8,906 bases of DNA, taken from the NCBI GenBank assembly GCA_026786045.1, contig JAJAYV010000341.1:1-8906 (forward strand), read 5' to 3'. Below, one piece after another: positions 7,809 to 8,906 of the stretch. The position numbers and the translations under genes were made by a program. Within the stretch, counting starts at the first letter, position 1; the number at the start of each line of letters is the position of its first letter. The stretch is from Frankiaceae bacterium. Lineage in GTDB: Bacteria; Actinomycetota; Actinomycetes; Mycobacteriales; SCTD01. The notes under the pieces are model-generated. The model searched no databases and was not told where the DNA came from. It saw nothing but the letters and a program-made list of their open reading frames with translations.

Positions 7809-8417
7809 TCACGGGATGACCACGGTGATGTTCCGCGCCGATGCGGCGGTCATGACCTCGCCCAGCCCTGGCCCGTCGAACAGCGGCATGGGCTTGGCCG
7901 CAGCATCGACATCCCTGCGCCGGCGGATCCCGCGTGCTCCTGACGCCGGCATGAAGAGCAGGTATGAGAGACGGTCCGGGCTCCGGCGGCTGTTCCACAC
8001 CAGCCCGTCGACGTCGCTGACGTCCCACGCCTGCTGGGCCCACCTCTGCGTGACCGGGTAGTCCGACGGCGGCGTCGCGATGACTTGCGCCCGCGCGACG
8101 CCGTACGACACCAGCGCCCCGTCGCGTAGGTCAGCGACCGCTACGTCCCGCCGGAGCTCCATGGTGCCGGCCCGCAGCGTCAGCAGGTCAGATCGCAGAA
8201 CCTCCTGCGGGACAACAGGATCGTCGTCGAGGTCGTGGAAGATGGTCTCGCCCAGCGCGCAGCCGAGGTTCTCACCCGCGTAGAGCACCGGCAGGTTGCC
8301 CGCCCCCGTGCGGATGGGGCTGAAGCGCCGAGCCGTGTCGGCAGACGACGGCTCGGTCGTCCCCAGCGCGTCGGTGCTGACGCGGACCAGCACGGTGCCG
8401 GCCGGGATCGTGTGCAA
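7809..8417 (-). CDS. RES-domain toxin (putative NAD+-degrading enzyme, MbcT/Xre-RES type)
   Basis: A 202-residue RES-domain protein. Characterised members (mycobacterial MbcT, Pseudomonas ParT/RES) deplete NAD+ or modify metabolic enzymes and stop growth unless bound by their antitoxin. Visible family signature: Arg31 (ARRFSP), Tyr46 (VLYAG), Glu57 (ALGETIFHD) and Ser143 (GLVWNSRR), the Arg-Glu-Ser residues that give the domain its name, in the usual order and spacing; the N-terminus PAGTVLVRVS is also typical. All key residues are present, so it may be active. The start is a TTG at 8417, chosen because family homology begins just after it; no clear ribosome site is seen, so coupling to the upstream gene is likely. 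It follows the antitoxin by 35 bases on the same strand, the normal order for this system. Biochemical activity is inferred from family only. Confidence 0.85.
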   Translation of the reverse strand: MHTIPAGTVLVRVSTDALGTTEPSSADTARRFSPIRTGAGNLPVLYAGENLGCALGETIFHDLDDDPVVPQEVLRSDLLTLRAGTMELRRDVAVADLRDGALVSYGVARAQVIATPPSDYPVTQRWAQQAWDVSDVDGLVWNSRRSPDRLSYLLFMPASGARGIRRRRDVDAAAKPMPLFDGPGLGEVMTAASARNITVVIP

Positions 8418-8452
8418 GCTCAGGGCAGTGCCGGCGGGCGGACCGACCGCGC

Positions 8453-8893
8453 TCAGAACCAGTCCCGCGGTCGCTGGGCGGCCACGACCAGGGCTTCCTG
8501 CGCCTCCTCACGATCGGTCGAGGATCGGCTCATGAGCAGCACGTCGACGGGACGTGCTCCTGCCAGGCGCGGCGCCGGCAGCGCCCACCACAGCGCCCGC
8601 TCCCACGGCTGCGCGCCCTGCTGCCTCAGCAGCGCGAGCACCGGCTGCAGCACAGGGTCGGGGGAGCCGTCCGTCAGCAGCTGGAAGCCGGGCACCAGCG
8701 TCTGGCCGCGCCACCCCACAGCCACCACCCGATCGGCGCGGACCCAGTTGTCGACCATCGTGCGCCGCCGGACAGCCCGGCTGCCGACCAGCTCGGCCAG
8801 CTCCTCTGCGGTGACCGCACCGAACTCCTGCAGGACGCTCGCCCGCAGCTGCGCGTTCCGCCGCACCTGGTCCAGCACGGCAGGCGGCGGCAC
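8453..8893 (-). CDS. Antitoxin of the RES toxin (Xre/MbcA/ParS-like)
   Basis: A 146-residue protein read from GTG 8893; the frame stays open to the window edge, so the true start may lie outside. The N-terminal half has a helical, possibly DNA-binding segment (about 23-52, GAVTAEELAELVGS then RRTMVDNWVRADRVVAV). The C-terminal half follows the Xre/MbcA/ParS toxin-binding pattern: a VPGFQLLTDG strand (67-76), PVLQPVLALLRQQG (80-93), the Trp-rich core WERALWWALP (97-106), and AGARPVDVLL (111-120). Such proteins bind the RES toxin with their C-terminus and usually repress their own operon with the N-terminus. Its place directly before a RES gene on the same strand is the strongest support. The N-terminal helix-turn-helix is diverged from classical Xre, so DNA binding is less certain than toxin binding. 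Confidence 0.75.
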   Translation of the reverse strand: MPPPAVLDQVRRNAQLRASVLQEFGAVTAEELAELVGSRAVRRRTMVDNWVRADRVVAVGWRGQTLVPGFQLLTDGSPDPVLQPVLALLRQQGAQPWERALWWALPAPRLAGARPVDVLLMSRSSTDREEAQEALVVAAQRPRDWF

Positions 8894-8906
8894 TTCGACG
8901 TCGGGC

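Noticed and set aside
7612..8043. Minus-strand frame overlapping the end of the RES toxin
   Set aside because: Out of frame with the clear RES protein; Arg/Pro/Gly-rich as expected of a shadow frame.

Overview
The window is high-GC DNA with strong G/C preference at third codon positions, GTG/TTG starts, HAIR-type heat-shock operators, a short (608-residue) DnaK of the Gram-positive type and an EtfD-like membrane Fe-S oxidoreductase. Together these point to an actinobacterium (Actinomycetota). I cannot name the genus. Similarity calls come from reading the translated sequence, not from searches.

Layout. (1) Positions 1-2142, minus strand: the start of the dnaK-grpE heat-shock operon. dnaK is complete, and grpE overlaps it by 4 bases and runs off the window. 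(2) Positions 2143-2301: a divergent control region with two HAIR-like inverted repeats (HspR operators) bracketing a plausible dnaK promoter. (3) 2302-3330, plus: an aldo/keto reductase with an intact catalytic tetrad. (4) 3350-3493, plus: a 47-residue single-span membrane protein, apparently read from a leaderless transcript. (5) 3659-6163, plus: a large EtfD-type protein with membrane anchor, two 4Fe-4S motifs and two CCG cysteine domains, expected to pass electrons from the acyl-CoA dehydrogenase/ETF system to the quinone pool. It ends at a strong hairpin terminator.

(6) Positions 6213-6672 are A/T-richer and gene-poor, with a possible small exported peptide on the minus strand and a perfect short inverted repeat. 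(7) 6673-7566, plus: a trypsin-like serine protease that keeps Asp and Ser but has lost the part carrying the catalytic His; it is probably a 5'-truncated remnant. (8) 7809-8893, minus: an antitoxin-toxin pair, with an Xre/MbcA/ParS-like protein followed by a RES-domain toxin (NAD+-degrading family).

Positions 1-6163 look like conserved core chromosome (protein folding and fatty-acid electron transfer). Positions 6213-8906 look like an accessory patch of degraded and mobile-type genes. I see no wholly new system. The points most worth checking are the TA pair, the truncated protease, the leaderless microprotein and the apparent damage to grpE at the window edge.
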